Assembly (NCBI GenBank): GCA_963757605.1
Contig: CAVWSF010000003.1
Coordinates: 682,001 to 746,000, forward strand
Source of the DNA: JAICJC01 sp963757605
Lineage (GTDB): Bacteria; Actinomycetota; Thermoleophilia; Gaiellales; JAICJC01
DNA: 64,000 bases
Reading direction: 5' to 3'
Position 1 is the stretch's first letter. Every line of letters starts with the position of its first letter. The notes beneath the pieces were generated by a model. It did not search any database and was not told the origin of the DNA. It saw only the letters and a program-made list of their open reading frames with translations. A program made the position numbers and the translations under genes. Below, piece after piece: positions 29,336-37,880 of the stretch.

Positions 29336-29926
29336 GTGCGTGGGGAACGCCTCGCCTGGCTGGTGACAGTGCCGATCGCGGTTGTCGGCTGCGAATCCGC
29401 GCACGCGCTCGCCAACATCGTGCTCGGCGCGCCCGACGGCGGCCGGGCCGAGCTCTTCCAGGGCGGCCCCGGTGCCGGCGCGCTTCCCCTGCTCGCGAGC
29501 CTGGTCGTGGCTGCGATCCTGGCCGGGCTCGCCGGTCGAGCGACCGGCGCCTGGTCGACATCCCACGCCGCGGCCGCGCGGCTCCCGTTCGCGCTTCTCG
29601 CCCCCGCGCTCTACGTCGTCCAGGAGCACGTCGAGACCGTCCTGCACACCGGCGCCGCGCCGCTGGGCACGCTGCTCGAGCCGACGTTCCTGCCCGGGCT
29701 TCTGCTCCAGATCCCCTTCGCGCTCGCCGGCTACGCCGTCGCCCGGGCGCTCGTACGGCTCGCTGACGGCGTGCGTGCGCGGGTCGCGGCGCGCCGCCGG
29801 GCCGTGCGCGTTCCCGGCGCATCCGCGCCGCGATGGCCGACCCCGCGCATCCTGGCGCCGAGCGAGGCCCACCGCTGGGCCCATTCCGGCCGGGCGCCGC
29901 CGGTGCTCGCCACCGCGACAGCCTGA
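29336..29926 (+). CDS. Membrane protein of unknown function next to multicopper oxidase
   Basis: The 196-residue protein has about four hydrophobic segments in its first 150 residues (AWLVTVPIAVVGCESAHAL, LLASLVVAAILAGLAG, LPFALLAPALYVVQEHVE, a later one near FLPGLLLQIPFAL) and a basic tail. His and Cys residues in or near the helices could bind metal. TACACT (29322-29327) lies 8 nt before GTG 29336, favouring this start over the TTG at 29327. Located 67 bp before the multicopper oxidase gene, it may assist copper handling; this is inference. Confidence 0.65.
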   Translation: MRGERLAWLVTVPIAVVGCESAHALANIVLGAPDGGRAELFQGGPGAGALPLLASLVVAAILAGLAGRATGAWSTSHAAAARLPFALLAPALYVVQEHVETVLHTGAAPLGTLLEPTFLPGLLLQIPFALAGYAVARALVRLADGVRARVAARRRAVRVPGASAPRWPTPRILAPSEAHRWAHSGRAPPVLATATA

Positions 29927-29940
29927 CCCCCGCGCGGGGG
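29927..29940 (+). repeat. GC palindrome immediately after the membrane protein stop
   Basis: CCCCCGCGCGGGGG begins on the base after the stop codon. It could form a short hairpin and partially terminate transcription before the oxidase gene. The loop is minimal, so function is doubtful. Confidence 0.35.
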
Positions 29941-29993
29941 CCGGGCCGGCGCGGCCTCGCACTCGCCAACCACTTTCCGAGGGGGAAAGGTCG

Positions 29994-31238
29994 ATGAGAA
30001 AGACCCGACTGGCGTCGCTTTGGCGCGCCCTGCCGGGCATCGGGATCGCGGCCGTGGCCGTCTTCGCGGCGTTTGCCGTGGCGACGGGCGGCGGCGCGCC
30101 CGGGCCGGTGTATGCCGGCTCTGACGACAACTCGATGGCAGGCATGGACATGAGCGCAATGCAGGGCGCGACCTACTGGCAGAACGTCTCCGGCGGCGGG
30201 TTCCAGAGCGACGGCGTGACGCGCACCTACTACATCAGCGCGGATCAGGTCGACTGGGACTACGCGCCGCTCGGCACGAACGAGATCACCGGCAAGCCGT
30301 TCGACGACGTCGCCGACACCTACGTCAAGTCCGGCCCCGGCCGGATCGGCTCCAAGTACCGCAAGTGCCTCTACCGCGGCTACACGGACGGAACGTTCAG
30401 CCAACGCCTCAAGCGACCGGCGGACGAGCAGTACCTGGGCCTCCTGGGCCCGGTCATCCGGGCGGAGGTCGGCGACACGATCAAGGTCGTCTTCCGAAAC
30501 GAATGCTCGTTCCCGGCGAGCGTCCATCCGCACGGCGTCTTCTACGCGAAGAACAGCGAGGGCGCGCCCTACAACGACGGCACCCACGGCGCGAACAAGG
30601 CCGACGACGCCGTCCCAACCGGCGGCACGCACACCTACGTGTGGCGGGTACCGCCGCGCGCGGGGCCGGGCCCCGACGACGGCAGCTCGGTCATGTGGAT
30701 GTACCACTCGCACACCGCCGAGGTCTCCGACACGTACGCCGGCCTCATGGGGCCGATGGAGATCACCCGGCGGGGCATGGCCCGCCCGGACGGCGGCCCG
30801 AAGGACGTCGACCGCGAGGTCTTCGCCCTCTTCTCGGTGATGAACGAGAACTCGAGCCCGTTCCTCGACGAGAACCTGCACCGCTTCGCGCAGCCGCCGT
30901 TTCCCGACCCCGCCGACGAGGACTTCCAGGAGTCCAACCTCATGCACTCGATCAACGGCTACGTGTTCGGGAACCAGCCGATGATCACGATGCACCGGGG
31001 CGAGCACGTGCGCTGGTACGTCATGAGCATGGGCACGGAGGTCGACCTCCACACGCCGCACTGGCACGGCAACACGGTGACCGTGAACGGCATGCGGATG
31101 GATGTCGTGAGCCTGCTCCCGGCGACGATGGTCGTCGCCGACATGGTGCCCGACGACGCCGGCACCTGGCTCTTCCACTGCCATGTGAACGACCACATCA
31201 CGGCCGGGATGCTCACCCGGTACACGGTGCTGGCCTAA
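29994..31238 (+). CDS. Secreted multicopper oxidase (two- or three-domain, ceruloplasmin-like)
   Basis: The 414-residue exported oxidase has a signal segment (about 12-35, LPGIGIAAVAVFAAFAVATG) and a Met-rich spacer (MAGMDMSAMQ). All copper motifs are present: SVHPHGVFY, MYHSHTAE, HTPHWHGN and the type 1/type 3 motif HCHVNDHITAGM. It should oxidise a substrate such as cuprous or ferrous ions or phenols, with reduction of O2 to water. A purine-rich GGGGGAAAGG precedes ATG 29994. The hydrophobic membrane protein encoded upstream may be a partner. A perfect hairpin follows the stop. Confidence 0.88.
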   Translation: MRKTRLASLWRALPGIGIAAVAVFAAFAVATGGGAPGPVYAGSDDNSMAGMDMSAMQGATYWQNVSGGGFQSDGVTRTYYISADQVDWDYAPLGTNEITGKPFDDVADTYVKSGPGRIGSKYRKCLYRGYTDGTFSQRLKRPADEQYLGLLGPVIRAEVGDTIKVVFRNECSFPASVHPHGVFYAKNSEGAPYNDGTHGANKADDAVPTGGTHTYVWRVPPRAGPGPDDGSSVMWMYHSHTAEVSDTYAGLMGPMEITRRGMARPDGGPKDVDREVFALFSVMNENSSPFLDENLHRFAQPPFPDPADEDFQESNLMHSINGYVFGNQPMITMHRGEHVRWYVMSMGTEVDLHTPHWHGNTVTVNGMRMDVVSLLPATMVVADMVPDDAGTWLFHCHVNDHITAGMLTRYTVLA

Positions 31239-31250
31239 CGGCCGGCGAGC

Positions 31251-31280
31251 GCCGGTGGCTCCCGACGGGGAGCCACCGGC
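31251..31280 (+). terminator. Hairpin terminator after multicopper oxidase gene
   Basis: GCCGGTGGCTCCC and GGGAGCCACCGGC form a perfect 13-bp stem with GACG loop, beginning 12 bp after the oxidase stop. There is no T tract. Confidence 0.65.
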
Positions 31281-31317
31281 AACCCCGAGAGCCGACTCCC
31301 TTGCCGGCGCTCGGAAG

Positions 31318-31353
31318 CGTTCCCCCGGCGGCGACCCGGCCGCCGGGGGAACG
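31318..31353. repeat. Second strong hairpin upstream of the lipoprotein gene
   Basis: CGTTCCCCCGGCGGC and GCCGCCGGGGGAACG form a perfect 15-bp stem with a 6-nt loop. It lies 38 bp after the first hairpin and 32 bp before the -10 of the next gene. It may be a backup terminator or insulator. Confidence 0.6.
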
Positions 31354-31397
31354 CCCGAACCGCGTGACCGCCGCCCGATGGCGGATACTCCGCCTCG

Positions 31398-32204
31398 GTG
31401 CCGATCACACGCCTGGGCCCGGTGCTGGTAGCGGTCGCGCTCGTCTCGGCGGCGGCCGCCTGCGGCGGAAGCGGCGGGTCGGGCTCGAGCGGCGTCACGG
31501 TCACGACGACCGTCACCGAGACGGCGACCGAAACGGGCGGCTCGACCGGCGGCACCGCCTCCGGCGCCCCGTGCGGCGCGAGCGACTTCCTGTCGGTGCT
31601 CAAGGCGGCGATGGACGGCTCCGCCCCCGACCTCACCATCGTCAAGGTCAAGGTGACCCGCTGCCAGAACGACTACGCGTTCGTCCTGGCGGTGCCCGAC
31701 AACTCCTCGTGCCAGAGCGGCGGGAGCTGCTTCGACTCGGCCCAGGTGCTCCTGGGCTGGGACGGGACGACGTGGAACATCCTGAACTCGGGCACCGACA
31801 TCGGCTGCACGTCGATCCCGCTCAGCGACCAGACGCTCGTGGCCTGCAAGGCGCTCGGCTATTCGATCCTGACCTCGACGACCTTCAAGATGCCGTCACG
31901 CAACGTCGGCTGCGAGCTCTCGGGGACGACGCTTCGCTGCGACATCCGAAGCGGCCTGAAGCCGCCGCCGGGCAAGAGCTGCGCCGGCGACTGGGGCGGC
32001 GTCACCATCGGCTCGAAGGGCCCGGCAAAGCCGCTCTGCGCGAGCGACACGATCTACGACGACTCCGCGCCGACGCTCGAGTACGGCTCGGTCTGGGGAG
32101 GCGAGGGCATCACGTGCGTCTCCGACCAGTCCGGGCTCCAGTGCTCGAACATGCCGGGTGGCCACACGTTCTTCCTCAGCCGCCAGAGCTGGGCGGCGAC
32201 CTAG
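31398..32204 (+). CDS. Lipoprotein with DUF6636-like C-terminal domain
   Basis: The 268-residue protein has a clear lipoprotein signal (LVAVALVSAAAACGGS, acylated Cys near 22) and a Thr/Gly/Ser-rich linker (TVTTTVTETATETGG). The C-terminal region, from about residue 155, contains FKMPSRNVGCELS, LRCDIRSG, LEYGSVWGGEGITCVS and GGHTFFLSRQ. This matches my recollection of DUF6636, a cysteine-rich extracytoplasmic domain. The role is unknown. GTG 31398 lies 6 nt after TACTCC (31386-31391). Its stop overlaps that of the convergent MFS gene. Confidence 0.75.
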   Translation: MPITRLGPVLVAVALVSAAAACGGSGGSGSSGVTVTTTVTETATETGGSTGGTASGAPCGASDFLSVLKAAMDGSAPDLTIVKVKVTRCQNDYAFVLAVPDNSSCQSGGSCFDSAQVLLGWDGTTWNILNSGTDIGCTSIPLSDQTLVACKALGYSILTSTTFKMPSRNVGCELSGTTLRCDIRSGLKPPPGKSCAGDWGGVTIGSKGPAKPLCASDTIYDDSAPTLEYGSVWGGEGITCVSDQSGLQCSNMPGGHTFFLSRQSWAAT

Positions 32205-33769
32205 ACCTCCACGACCGCCGCCGGGGCCGCGTCGCGCGGCTGCTCCTCGCCGGGCTCGCGGACGTGGACGCCGCGCAGGCCGATCAGCGCGACCAGCGCC
32301 GCCACGAACGTGAGCGCGCCGGCGGTGAGCAGCGCCGCATGGACGCCGTGCATGAACGACTCGAGCGCGTCCTGGCCTGCCTGGGCGTTCCCCGTCAGCC
32401 GCTCGACCACGTTGCCGCGCCCGCCCTGCACGAGCGGTGTCAGCCTCTCGGCCAGCGCCTGCCGCGCCGGCGGCAGGTTCGCGCTCGCGATCTTGTCCGA
32501 CCACGCGTTCGCAGCGAGCGTCGACCCGATGCCGCCGAGCACGGCGATCCCGAGCGCGCCGCCGACCTGACGTGAGGCGTTGACGACGCCTGAAGCCACC
32601 CCGGCCTTGGCGTGGTCGACCGCGCCCATCGCGGTCGCCGCCGACGCGGGCATCGTCGAGGCGAGGCCGATGCCGAGCAGCATCTGGAACGGCCAGATCG
32701 CGTTGTAGCTCGTGCCGACGTCGATGAACGAGAGCCCGACGAGGCCGACCGTCGCGGTCAGCATGCCGAAGGTCATGAGCGCTCGTGGCCCGATCCTCGG
32801 CCCCAGCTTGCCGGCGATCGGCGCGACGAACAGGATCATCATCGTCGTGGGCAGCGTGCGCACGCCCGCCTCGATCGGCGAATAGCCCTCGACGTTCTGG
32901 AAGTAGAGAGTCAGGAAGTAGATGACGCCGAACAGCCCGACGCCGATCAGCGTCACGATGATGCTCGACGACGCGAACGCGGGTGATCGGAAGAAGCTGA
33001 GCGGCACCATCGGGTCGGACTGGCGGTTCTCCCACATGATGAAGAGCGCGATCAGCACGGCGGCGGCGCCCAGGAACGCCAGCGTGTACGGGCTCAGCCA
33101 GGCGTGGCTCGCGGTCTTGATCAGACCCCAGGTGAGCGCGCCGAGACCGGCCGTGATGAGCACGGTGCCGACGATGTCGAGGCTGTGGGTCGTCGGGTCA
33201 CGCGACTCCCTCACGGCCCACACCGTCGCCGCAGCGGCAACGACGCCGACCGGGACGTTCACCCAGAAGACGGCCGACCACGAGATGTGCTCGACCAGGA
33301 ACCCGCCGAGCAGCGGGCCGATGGCGAGGCCGAGGCCCGAGATGCCGGCCCAGATCCCGATCGCCTGCGGCAGCTGCTTGCGCGGGAACGCCGACACGAT
33401 GATCGAGAGCGAGAGCGGGTTCAGGAGCGCGCCGCCGACGCCCTGGATCGCGCGCGCGCCGATGAGCTGCGTGTCGGTCTGGGCGAGCGCGCAGGCCGCC
33501 GAGGCGAGCGTGAAGATGGCGAGCCCGACGAGGAAGATGCGCTTTCGCCCGTACCGGTCGCCGAGCTTCCCGCCGAGCAGGATCAGCGTCGCGAACACGA
33601 GGACGTACGCGTTGATGGTCCACTCGAGGTTCTCCGGCGACGGGTTCAGCGAGTGCTGGATCGACGGCAGCGCCACGTTCACGATCGTGTTGTCGAGCAT
33701 GATCATGAAGAGCGCGAAGCACATCGCGAAGAGCGTCCACCACTTGTGGTTCGGATGGTCAGAGGTCAT
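32201..33769 (-). CDS. MFS drug exporter, DHA2 family (14 TM)
   Basis: This 522-residue exporter has about 14 hydrophobic helices and DHA2 motifs: LDNTIVNVALPSIQ (motif D1), GGKLGDRYGRKRIFLVG (motif A) and GPLLGGFLVEHISWSAVFW (motif C, antiporter signature). It should expel drugs by proton antiport (EmrB/QacA type). Its ATG overlaps the stop of the upstream tetR gene by 4 bp, so repressor and exporter form one operon, self-controlled through the operator at 34402-34417. Confidence 0.93.
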   Translation of the reverse strand: MTSDHPNHKWWTLFAMCFALFMIMLDNTIVNVALPSIQHSLNPSPENLEWTINAYVLVFATLILLGGKLGDRYGRKRIFLVGLAIFTLASAACALAQTDTQLIGARAIQGVGGALLNPLSLSIIVSAFPRKQLPQAIGIWAGISGLGLAIGPLLGGFLVEHISWSAVFWVNVPVGVVAAAATVWAVRESRDPTTHSLDIVGTVLITAGLGALTWGLIKTASHAWLSPYTLAFLGAAAVLIALFIMWENRQSDPMVPLSFFRSPAFASSSIIVTLIGVGLFGVIYFLTLYFQNVEGYSPIEAGVRTLPTTMMILFVAPIAGKLGPRIGPRALMTFGMLTATVGLVGLSFIDVGTSYNAIWPFQMLLGIGLASTMPASAATAMGAVDHAKAGVASGVVNASRQVGGALGIAVLGGIGSTLAANAWSDKIASANLPPARQALAERLTPLVQGGRGNVVERLTGNAQAGQDALESFMHGVHAALLTAGALTFVAALVALIGLRGVHVREPGEEQPRDAAPAAVVEV

Positions 33770-34389
33770 TCCGTCTCCTCTGCGTCGGGATCGAGGCTGA
33801 GCATCTGCACGAACGTGCGGGCCACGAGCGGGCTGTCCGCGAGCGCCTGCTCGGGCTCGAGGGCATGCCGGAAGCCGCACGAGAGGGTGAAGCCGACCCA
33901 GAGCCATGCGACGTGCTCGAGGTCGAGATCCGAGCGCACCTCGCCGCGGTCGCGGGCCCGGGTGAGCATGGCGACGATGCGGGCGCGCATGAAGCGCATG
34001 TTCTCGTCCAGGGCCTCCCGCACCGCCGGCTCGTCGACGAGCGACGCGGCGAGCATCCGCAGGCGCATGACCTCGACGATCAGCTCGTCGGAGGCGGCCA
34101 GCTCGGCGACCTCGACGAGGGCCGTCGTCACGGAGTCGCCCGACTCGTCGAGCAGGGCGTCCACCCGCTGGCCCATCATGGCGCCGGTGTGGGTGAGGAC
34201 GGCTGCGAAGAGCTCCTGCTTCGAGGCGAAGTGCTTGTAGAGCATCGGCTCGGAGCAGCCGCACCGCGCGGCGATGTCGGCCGTGCCGGCGCCGCGAAAT
34301 CCCTTGCGCGCGAACTCGTGCCGGGCCGCGTCGAGGATCGCCGTGCGCCGGTCCTCGTAGGTGAGTCGGGTGCGTTCCTGGACCTTCAA
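33766..34389 (-). CDS. TetR family regulator of the MFS exporter
   Basis: The 207-residue regulator has a TetR helix-turn-helix (RRTAILDAARHEFARKGFRG; TADIAARCGCSEPMLYKHF) and a long C-terminal effector domain. It is co-transcribed with the exporter and presumably represses both. The start is probably TTG 34389: TAACCT (34403-34398 on this strand) lies 8 nt upstream, a leaderless arrangement that is unusual for a TTG. The -10 overlaps the palindromic operator, consistent with autoregulation. Confidence 0.9.
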   Translation of the reverse strand: MKVQERTRLTYEDRRTAILDAARHEFARKGFRGAGTADIAARCGCSEPMLYKHFASKQELFAAVLTHTGAMMGQRVDALLDESGDSVTTALVEVAELAASDELIVEVMRLRMLAASLVDEPAVREALDENMRFMRARIVAMLTRARDRGEVRSDLDLEHVAWLWVGFTLSCGFRHALEPEQALADSPLVARTFVQMLSLDPDAEETE

Positions 34390-34401
34390 ACGGCCGCAGG
34401 T

Positions 34402-34417
34402 TAGTGAAGATTCACTA
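34402..34417. promoter_or_regulatory. TetR operator of the MFS exporter operon
   Basis: TAGTGAA-GA-TTCACTA is a perfect 7-bp inverted repeat with 2-bp spacer. It overlaps the TAACCT -10 (34403-34398) of the tetR-MFS operon, so bound repressor would block RNA polymerase. Confidence 0.75.
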
Positions 34418-34446
34418 CGCGCGCAAACGGAACCGGAACCGTGCCG

Positions 34447-35382
34447 TCAGATGCCGAACGCGCGCCGCATCCCGGCCGCCTTCTGGGCGTTGCCGAGCAG
34501 CGGCAGGCCGAGCAGGTTCTCGGTCGTGCGAAGCAGCGAGTAGTGGGTGAACTGCGCGCGCGAGACGGTGCCCGCCTCCACGTAGGGGCTGAGCACGATC
34601 GTGGCGACGTGGCAGCTCGGGTCGGCCGGGTGCAGGCGGCAGCTCTCGCCCTGGAAGCCGCCCATGCCCTCGTCGAACGTGAGGAACACGACCAGCTGGC
34701 CGTTCTGGTAGGCGGTCGTGCCGAGGATCATCGGAAGCCAGGAGCGAAGCCACGCGTCGCCGACCGGCTTCGAGCAGTCGTGCATGTCGTGGCAGGCATC
34801 GGGCGTGAGGAACGCGTAGGCGGGAAGCGCGTTTCGGCGCAGCGCTCGCCGGAGGGCGCCGTGGGCGGGCGTCCCCATCGGCACGTCGGCCGTCGGGCAG
34901 GTCGCGCGCAGGTGGCGGAAGTAGGCCGGCGGGTTGTGGCGCATCACGTAGCGGCCCGAGTCGGCGCGCAGACACGGCGAGGGCATCGACTCCTCGTAGG
35001 CCCGCCACGAGCGGCCGGTCGTCTCGAGCTGCTCGAAGATGCTCGGCCCGTCGCTGCGGCAGGCGTTGCAGTCGGTCACGATGCCGGCCGTCGAGCCCGA
35101 CGTCATCGCCAGGTAGTTGGGAAGCGACGGATGGGTGATGTTGTGGGACTGCGAGGCCCAGCCGCACCGGCGCGCGACCTTGGTGATGTACGGCGTCTTG
35201 GGCGAGCCGACGATCTGGCCGGCCGAGTGGTTCTCGAACACGATCACGATGACGTGCCGGTAGGTCTGCGGATGCGCGGCCCAGGCCGTGCACGCGCTCG
35301 CGAGCGGCCCGGTCGCGGCTGCCGGCGCGGCCCAGACGGCCGCGAGGGCCAGCGCGGCCGCAGCCGCGAGCGCCTTAAGCAA
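34447..35382 (-). CDS. Secreted phosphoesterase (phospholipase C/acid phosphatase family)
   Basis: The 311-residue exported protein starts with an Ala-rich signal peptide (ALAAAAALALAAVWAAPAAA). It matches the PF04185 phosphoesterase family: VIVIVFENHS (metal-binding Glu/Asn), ITHPSLPNYLAMTSG with the conserved Thr/Ser region, and VVFLTFDEGMGG. Family members are non-specific phospholipases C or acid phosphatases. The start is TTG 35382, overlapping the stop of the C45 gene by 8 bp, so it belongs to the ATP-grasp/C45 operon. Its role there is unclear. Confidence 0.8.
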   Translation of the reverse strand: MLKALAAAAALALAAVWAAPAAATGPLASACTAWAAHPQTYRHVIVIVFENHSAGQIVGSPKTPYITKVARRCGWASQSHNITHPSLPNYLAMTSGSTAGIVTDCNACRSDGPSIFEQLETTGRSWRAYEESMPSPCLRADSGRYVMRHNPPAYFRHLRATCPTADVPMGTPAHGALRRALRRNALPAYAFLTPDACHDMHDCSKPVGDAWLRSWLPMILGTTAYQNGQLVVFLTFDEGMGGFQGESCRLHPADPSCHVATIVLSPYVEAGTVSRAQFTHYSLLRTTENLLGLPLLGNAQKAAGMRRAFGI

Positions 35383-36370
35383 CCGAGGCCTCGACCAGCG
35401 CCTCGACGTGCGTGCTGGGCTGGAAGCCCCACAGCGAATGGCTCCAGCGGGCCCCGGTCCAGAGGTAGTCGACCGTGCGCTCGGGGAGGTTGTAGGCGGC
35501 GGTGTACAGGGTGCCGAAGCCGCGCGAGTACGTGGTCGAATGAAGCGGCGGGGCCAGGAAGGCCTGGACGAAGCCCGCGGGCGTCGTCGCCGGGTCGTCC
35601 AGCATGGCCAGGATGCACGCCTCGCGCTCGAGCGTCCGGGTGACGGCGGCGTGCTCGGTCCACTCGACGACGTCCTGATGGTTCGTCGCCGCCGGCGTCG
35701 GCCGGAACGCCACGCCGCGGTCGGGCGAGAGGTGCGCCGTCAGCACCTCGCCGGAGAGGTCGGCCAGGGTGAGGCTGTGGGCGAGGTGGTAGGGGAGCCG
35801 AGCCAGCACGGCCGCGGCCTCGGCCACCGTCGCGCACGTCTCGAGCAGGTAGCGCAGGACGAGCGGGACGCCGAAGCCGTCGCCCAGCACCGGCCGGCCG
35901 CCGAACGTGAGCGAGACGGCCAGGCCGTCCTCGTTCACCCCGTCGAGCAGCCCCCACAGGCAGTCGCTCATGCCCATCACCCGCCGCCCGGTCCAGGTCG
36001 TGTTCCAGACGAGCCCCTCGAGCCGCGACGGCGCGTAGTCGTAGTTCCGTACGAGGAGCGGGCCGCCCCGGCCGCGGTAGACGCCCTGCGAGCAGCCGCT
36101 CAGATACGGCGGCGGGTTCACCATCGAGAGCATCCGCGCCGCCACGTCGCCGCCGCCGGCCAGCTCGACCAGCCGCTCCCAGGTCGGCACCAGCTCGGGC
36201 ATGTGCTCGCGCAGCATGCGGGCCGAGTGGGCGTAGCTCGAGCGGGCCGCCTCGCCGTCGCGCAGGAACCACTCGCGGTAGGTGGGCCACATCTCCTCGA
36301 AGACGCCCTGCCACGTCCCGCCCGGCCGATCCTCCTGCAAGGCGCGAAATGTGAACTGGATCGACTGCAC
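35375..36370 (-). CDS. Peptidase C45 / acyltransferase-like Ntn hydrolase
   Basis: This 331-residue protein resembles the acyl-CoA:6-aminopenicillanate acyltransferase family (PF03417, peptidase C45), whose members cleave or form amide bonds after autoprocessing. The putative nucleophile is Cys93 in SGCSQGVYRG, followed by GPLLVRNYDYAP and later GFGTLYTAAYNLPERTVDYLW, which fit the family. It begins 2 bp after the ATP-grasp gene stop and overlaps the phosphoesterase gene by 8 bp. GTG 36370 is the likely start, with AGGA immediately upstream at poor spacing, so translational coupling is likely. Confidence 0.78.
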   Translation of the reverse strand: MQSIQFTFRALQEDRPGGTWQGVFEEMWPTYREWFLRDGEAARSSYAHSARMLREHMPELVPTWERLVELAGGGDVAARMLSMVNPPPYLSGCSQGVYRGRGGPLLVRNYDYAPSRLEGLVWNTTWTGRRVMGMSDCLWGLLDGVNEDGLAVSLTFGGRPVLGDGFGVPLVLRYLLETCATVAEAAAVLARLPYHLAHSLTLADLSGEVLTAHLSPDRGVAFRPTPAATNHQDVVEWTEHAAVTRTLEREACILAMLDDPATTPAGFVQAFLAPPLHSTTYSRGFGTLYTAAYNLPERTVDYLWTGARWSHSLWGFQPSTHVEALVEASVA

Positions 36371-36372
36371 TC

Positions 36373-37833
36373 CTACAACATCTTAAACGAGAAGGGCTCC
36401 GGAGGGACGACCGGCGCGGCGGGCGCGACCGGCTCGCCGGCGAACTGGCCCTTCACGCCGGTGATCCAGGCGTGCGCGCGGTCGGTCAGGTTGTGGTCGT
36501 CGTCCATCAGCCGCCCGCGCGTCACCAGGATGCCGAGGTCGGCGCCCGGGTAGCGGTACGAGCCCGCCGCCGCGATCCGCAGATAGAACGCCTCGCGCTC
36601 GTCGGCCACCGCGTGCCAGTCGGTGTCGCGGCGGACGAACCCGATCGAGCCGTCCGGCGCGAGCCGCCAGATGCCCGACGTCGGCGCGTGCGTGATCCGC
36701 TCGACGGCGTCGTCGGTCTGCTTCAGGATGAACTGGCTCCAGGCGTCGATGGCCTGCGGCTGGCTCCAGCGGTCGTTCAGCTCCGAGACGTCGATCTCGT
36801 AGTCGACGTCCATGAACTCGAGCAGGTGGAAGAGGAAGAGCGGCATGTCGCCGTAGGCGACGGCGGTCACGTTCGTCATCGAGCTGGCGCCGGTCACGCG
36901 CGGGTTGAGCTCGCCGAGGTACATCTCGCCGGTGTCGACGTCGGCCAGGAAGTCGAGCTCGAAGTAGCCGCGGTAGCCCTCGGCGGCGAGCCGGTCGCCC
37001 ATGGCGCGGGTGCGCTCGCGGGCGATCTCGCGGTGGCGGTCGGTGAGGACGGTCGGCGAGACGTCGTTCCCGCACCAGCCGCCGCCGTACGGCGTCAGCT
37101 CCGGGAAGCCGGCCAGCTCGGCCATGAGCGGCCCCACCAGCGTGCCGTGGCGGGTGATGACGCCCTCGATCGCGGCCTCGCGGCAGTCGATCCGGCGCAT
37201 CACCTTGAGCTCCTCGCCGGCCATGTCGGCGGCGTGCTGGTCCCAGTCCGCCTGCGAGGCGACGAAGAACGTCGTCTGGCCGGAGTCCCCGTACGGCGTC
37301 TGCACGACCAGGTCGGCGCCGATGCCGGCGACGGCCGCCATCGCGAGCAGCTCGTCGTAGGTCGTGGCCCGCCCGAGCACGTTCGGGACGCTCGGGACGC
37401 CCGCCTCGTCGGCGATCCGGGTCGTCTCGATCTTCGAGTCGAGCCGGTGGCGCAGCGCCGCCGGCGGGAAGGCCACCTCGAGGCCCAGGTCGCCGGCGAG
37501 CTGCTCGGTCTCGTCGTCGAACATGAGGAAGACGACCTTGCCGCCCCTGTCGCCCACGAGGTCGTGGGTCTCCTTGTGCGCCAGCAGGTGGTTGCAGATC
37601 TCCTCGATCGAGTCGAACGCCCGGTCGGGCCGGTCGCGCGGCACGAACACGCGCGGGTGGTGGCCGTCGAACGAGTCGTAGTAGTTCACGTAGCGCAGGG
37701 CACGCACCCACCGGTCCATGCCGAGCAGGTTGAACGCCGTCGCCGAGACGAAGTAGACGGGGGTCGTCTGGGTGCGGAAGAACCGGCGGATCTCCGGGAT
37801 CCCCCGGAGCGTCTCGGTGGCGACCTGCGACAT
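36373..37833 (-). CDS. ATP-grasp ligase, biotin carboxylase-like
   Basis: The 486-residue protein has a central ATP-grasp fold. SKIETTRIADEAGVP begins it, VVQTPYGDSGQTTFFV is the glycine-type loop, and ELDFLAD with YLGELNPRVTG supplies the Mg-ATP ligands. Such enzymes join a carboxylate to an amine or thiol through an acyl-phosphate. The N-terminal 120 residues and C-terminal 110 residues are not recognised. GGAGG lies 4 nt before ATG 37833, and TAGTAT (37864-37859) is a likely -10. It heads an operon with C45 and phosphoesterase genes, suggesting an amide-containing product. Confidence 0.82.
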   Translation of the reverse strand: MSQVATETLRGIPEIRRFFRTQTTPVYFVSATAFNLLGMDRWVRALRYVNYYDSFDGHHPRVFVPRDRPDRAFDSIEEICNHLLAHKETHDLVGDRGGKVVFLMFDDETEQLAGDLGLEVAFPPAALRHRLDSKIETTRIADEAGVPSVPNVLGRATTYDELLAMAAVAGIGADLVVQTPYGDSGQTTFFVASQADWDQHAADMAGEELKVMRRIDCREAAIEGVITRHGTLVGPLMAELAGFPELTPYGGGWCGNDVSPTVLTDRHREIARERTRAMGDRLAAEGYRGYFELDFLADVDTGEMYLGELNPRVTGASSMTNVTAVAYGDMPLFLFHLLEFMDVDYEIDVSELNDRWSQPQAIDAWSQFILKQTDDAVERITHAPTSGIWRLAPDGSIGFVRRDTDWHAVADEREAFYLRIAAAGSYRYPGADLGILVTRGRLMDDDHNLTDRAHAWITGVKGQFAGEPVAPAAPVVPPEPFSFKML

Positions 37834-37880
37834 GGGGTCCTCCCTCTCGGCTGAGCCGATACTACTGCCCGGCCGGTGGG

